Shown here piece by piece: positions 61,675 to 64,000 of a DNA stretch of 64,000 nt. The stretch's first letter is position 1. Each line of letters opens with the position of its first letter. The notes below the pieces were generated by a model. That model had not been told where the DNA came from and ran no database searches. It was given only the letters and a program-made list of their open reading frames with translations. The position numbers were made by a program, and so were the translations under genes. The stretch is from Intestinicryptomonas porci (GTDB lineage Bacteria > Verrucomicrobiota > Verrucomicrobiia > Opitutales > Intestinicryptomonadaceae), in NCBI RefSeq assembly GCF_033971905.1, contig NZ_JALBUT010000005.1, positions 128,266 to 192,265 on the forward strand. Direction: 5' to 3'.

Positions 61675-63867
61675 ATGGAGAAATTTTTTGCGTTATTGGC
61701 ATCGCTTGCTCTTACTTCTGCTTCCTTTGGTGCGGCGGATATTTTAATAGACGATTTTGAAAGCGGCTCTTATTCTCCAAAATGGAAAGTCGAGGGCGAG
61801 GCGTTTGCCGATGCTCCCGCAAGGGGCGGATTTAAATATCAACAACCTGTTAGCGGATACAGCGGAAATTTCCTTGTAAATTCCTACTTTAACAAAGACG
61901 ACACTACGGGGAAGCTTTCAAGTGTTCCGTTTAAAATAGAGCGTCCGTATTTGGATGCCTTGGTTGGCGGCGGGGACAGGCGGGACGCGGCGTTTTTGCG
62001 CGTAATGGTTGACGGGGTGGAAGTTGGCAGATTGACAGGGATAAACAACGAGCGTCTCGAGCCCAAGTCGATTGATTTAAGGAATTATCTCGGTAAAACG
62101 GCGATAATCGAAATTGTCGATAATGCAAAAGGCGGTTGGGGGCATATAAATGTCGATGACATCGTTTTGACGGAAAACCCGAAAGGCATCATAAAGAAGA
62201 CGGTTTTGGAGATTCCAAACGCAAAAAAATATTTAAATATCCCAATAAACAACGATTCCTCCGAACGCTTTGTAAGAGTTTCAGATGCGTCGAACAAGAA
62301 AGTCTTGCTGAATGCAAAAATGCGTGTCGATTTTAAAAATCCGCAGTGGTATTACTCTATGGAAACTCTTGAGTTGCAAGGCGAAGTTTTGCGGGTTGAA
62401 CTTCTGTCGGGCATATCTGAAAAAGTCGAATTTAAAACGGCGGACAAATATTGGTCGGAAACTTTTCCCGACGAGCTTTTGCGCCCTCAATATCATTTTT
62501 CGGCTCCGCAGGGCTGGCTGAACGACCCAAACGGCTTGGTATTTTGGAAAGGTGATTGGCATATGTACTATCAGCTTTCGCCTTTTGCGTATCATAGCCG
62601 CGAGAAGTATTGGGGTCATGCAGTATCAAAGGACTTGATGACTTGGCGGCATTTGCCTGTGGGCATTAATGCCAGATATTACGAAAACGGCGGCAACAAC
62701 GCCATTTGGTCGGGTACAGGATTTGTCGATTTGAAAAACAAAAGCGGGTTTTTCGATAAAAACGGCGGGATTATTTTTGCGTACACTCTGATTGGGAAGG
62801 GTGATTATGTTGCATACACTTCCGACAGCCAAAATATTACAACCTTGCCGAACCCCATTTCGACCGTTCACGGGCGCGATCCCTGTATTTTTTATCATGA
62901 GCCGACAAAAAGATGGGTCGTTTTGCGTTATGAAGTGGTAAAGCCGAATGAGAATGCGGTTGGCGCAAAAAAATTCGTATTTTATTTTTCAAAAGATTTG
63001 AAAACTTGGCAAAGGGGGCAGGAGCTTGACGACTTCTACGAATGCCCATATATTATATCAATGCCCGTGAACGGAAATCCGAAAAATAAAAAATATTTGA
63101 TTTTCGATGCGCGCGGCGAATGTGTTGTAGGCGATTTTGACGGCGAAAAATTTACAAGGCTTGGAGATGATAGATGCGCCAAATTCGTGGTAGGCAACGC
63201 GTATGCAGGGCAGGTCTTCAACAATGCTCCGAACGGCAGGGTTATAAATATTTCGTGGATAAACGCAAGCGCGGAGGATTTCGGGAAAACGGGCATGTGT
63301 TTTTCTCAGATAATGAGCTTGCCCATGGACTTGCGCCTCGTTGAGAAATCGGGCAAATATGCGATATACGCGTCTCTTTCAAGGGAAGTCGAAAAGATCT
63401 ATAAGAAAGAAAAGAGCTTTAAAAACCTAAAATGCGACGAACTCAACAGCTTTGGAATGTTTCCAAGCTCGGTTATGGTCGAGGCGGATTTGGATGTAAG
63501 GAATGCGGAGGAATTTAAATTCCAAATAGGAGCTGCGGTTGTTGAATTTTCGAAGCAGGAAAACGCTTACAGCATAACGGCTCTACCAAAGGAAGAACGC
63601 CCTGAGGCTACAAGAAACCTGCATTGGGAAAATCGTAAATTCCAAATGGACGAGAAAGTCGGCGACAACATGAACGTGAAAATTTTTGCGGACAGATGCT
63701 CTCTTGAAATTTTCCACGACAACAAGAGGGTTATATCTTTGCATATGCCGTTTGGCAAAGACAATGTTTTAATATGCTTGCAGGGCAATGGACTTGTCGT
63801 CAAAGACCTTGCAATTCGCGAAATGAAAAAAATCTACTCAAAATCATCCTTGAAAGAACTTATGTGA
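61675..63867 (+). CDS. Secreted GH32 fructan hydrolase (levanase/invertase type)
   Basis: Exported enzyme of 730 aa hydrolysing beta-fructosyl bonds in levan, inulin or sucrose. A signal peptide (about 1-19) is followed by about 250 residues of beta-rich accessory region (DDFESGSYSPKW), then the five-bladed propeller. Catalytic residues: nucleophile D284 in WLNDPNGL, transition-state stabiliser D402 in RDPCIF and acid/base E456 in ECPYI. A C-terminal beta-sandwich ends the protein (CSLEIFHDN). The ATG at 61675 is preferred to a TTG at 61660. It is monocistronic as seen, 3' of a promoter at 61607. Confidence 0.92.
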   Translation: MEKFFALLASLALTSASFGAADILIDDFESGSYSPKWKVEGEAFADAPARGGFKYQQPVSGYSGNFLVNSYFNKDDTTGKLSSVPFKIERPYLDALVGGGDRRDAAFLRVMVDGVEVGRLTGINNERLEPKSIDLRNYLGKTAIIEIVDNAKGGWGHINVDDIVLTENPKGIIKKTVLEIPNAKKYLNIPINNDSSERFVRVSDASNKKVLLNAKMRVDFKNPQWYYSMETLELQGEVLRVELLSGISEKVEFKTADKYWSETFPDELLRPQYHFSAPQGWLNDPNGLVFWKGDWHMYYQLSPFAYHSREKYWGHAVSKDLMTWRHLPVGINARYYENGGNNAIWSGTGFVDLKNKSGFFDKNGGIIFAYTLIGKGDYVAYTSDSQNITTLPNPISTVHGRDPCIFYHEPTKRWVVLRYEVVKPNENAVGAKKFVFYFSKDLKTWQRGQELDDFYECPYIISMPVNGNPKNKKYLIFDARGECVVGDFDGEKFTRLGDDRCAKFVVGNAYAGQVFNNAPNGRVINISWINASAEDFGKTGMCFSQIMSLPMDLRLVEKSGKYAIYASLSREVEKIYKKEKSFKNLKCDELNSFGMFPSSVMVEADLDVRNAEEFKFQIGAAVVEFSKQENAYSITALPKEERPEATRNLHWENRKFQMDEKVGDNMNVKIFADRCSLEIFHDNKRVISLHMPFGKDNVLICLQGNGLVVKDLAIREMKKIYSKSSLKELM

Positions 63868-63897
63868 AAATTCTCGCTCATCGTCAAAGGTAGTGGG

Positions 63898-64000
63898 ATG
63901 AGGGTAGAAGAAGTAGAAAAAAATGGAGGCAAAGAGGACGGAAGTCCTACAATGCCTCTTATGCTGTTTAGTTTTTATAGAGTAATACGAAGTTGGCGAA
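63898..64000 (+). CDS. Possible partial ORF running off the window end
   Basis: A frame opens with ATG at 63898 (MRVEEVEKNGGKEDGSPTM...) and is still open at the window end. A purine-rich stretch GGTAGTGGG lies just upstream. It is too short to recognise; it may be the start of a real gene or chance. No product is proposed. Confidence 0.25.
   Translation, partial: MRVEEVEKNGGKEDGSPTMPLMLFSFYRVIRSWR

Noticed and set aside
1..64000. CRISPR arrays, rRNA operons, insertion sequences
   Set aside because: No regularly spaced repeats, rRNA sequence or transposase genes were noticed in reading the window; a systematic repeat search was not possible here.

Overview
The window looks like chromosomal DNA of an anaerobic, probably gut-associated Gram-negative bacterium of the Verrucomicrobiota, most likely class Opitutia (inferred). 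The pointers are a PEP-CTERM exported protein, LpxI for lipid A, an OprB-type porin, a TonB-like protein, lipoproteins, a UbiA/UbiX/UbiD set of the kind used in futalosine menaquinone synthesis, and a flavin-based redox complex typical of strict anaerobes. Genes are packed tightly, often with 1-4 base overlaps, and intrinsic terminators are strong and frequently bidirectional.

Layout. 1-1640: end of a KDG kinase gene and eda (last steps of hexuronate breakdown). 1728-2476: AT-rich ankyrin-repeat gene broken by a frameshift. 2600-10300: MidA-like methyltransferase, an AddAB-like helicase/nuclease pair (minus strand) and an RlmI-like methyltransferase. 10453-18545: a long operon encoding NuoE-like, NuoF-like, NuoG/NfnA-fusion and NfnB-like subunits, followed by surE, a ComF-type protein and a lipoprotein. 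18531-19604: BASS-family transporter and tRNA-Arg(ACG). 19881-24424: secreted GH2 enzyme and SGNH esterase. 24589-32309: housekeeping genes (rpsR, tsaC, RluA-type synthase, TonB-like, maf, ABC ATPase, hemolysin-III protein, GT2, thiE). 32383-34428: a lone tyrosine recombinase carrying an 81-bp in-frame hairpin element, then an AT-rich PEP-CTERM gene. 34513-43096: AmaP-like protein, then an operon leuS-FecR-like-lpxI-sufE-ubiA-ubiX-ubiD. 43218-48707: DUF3568 lipoprotein, M20 peptidase, queD, queE, MBL hydrolase, 5'-3' exonuclease, yicC. 48817-57590 (minus): smc, leuC, yebC, yidC, yidD, rnpA, rpmH. 57733-63867: Ppx/GppA, OprB porin, MATE transporter, GH32 fructan hydrolase.

How the parts fit. 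The carbohydrate genes (KDG kinase/aldolase, GH2 plus esterase, porin plus GH32) indicate life on plant or host glycans. The Nuo/Nfn-type operon would balance NADH, NADPH and ferredoxin pools during fermentation. The ubiA-ubiX-ubiD run suggests the cell still makes a quinone.

The two most notable items are the four-subunit electron-bifurcating transhydrogenase-like operon, and the 81-bp multi-hairpin element that lies in frame inside the integrase gene between 13-bp direct repeats. All functional calls come from reading motifs; no database search was run.
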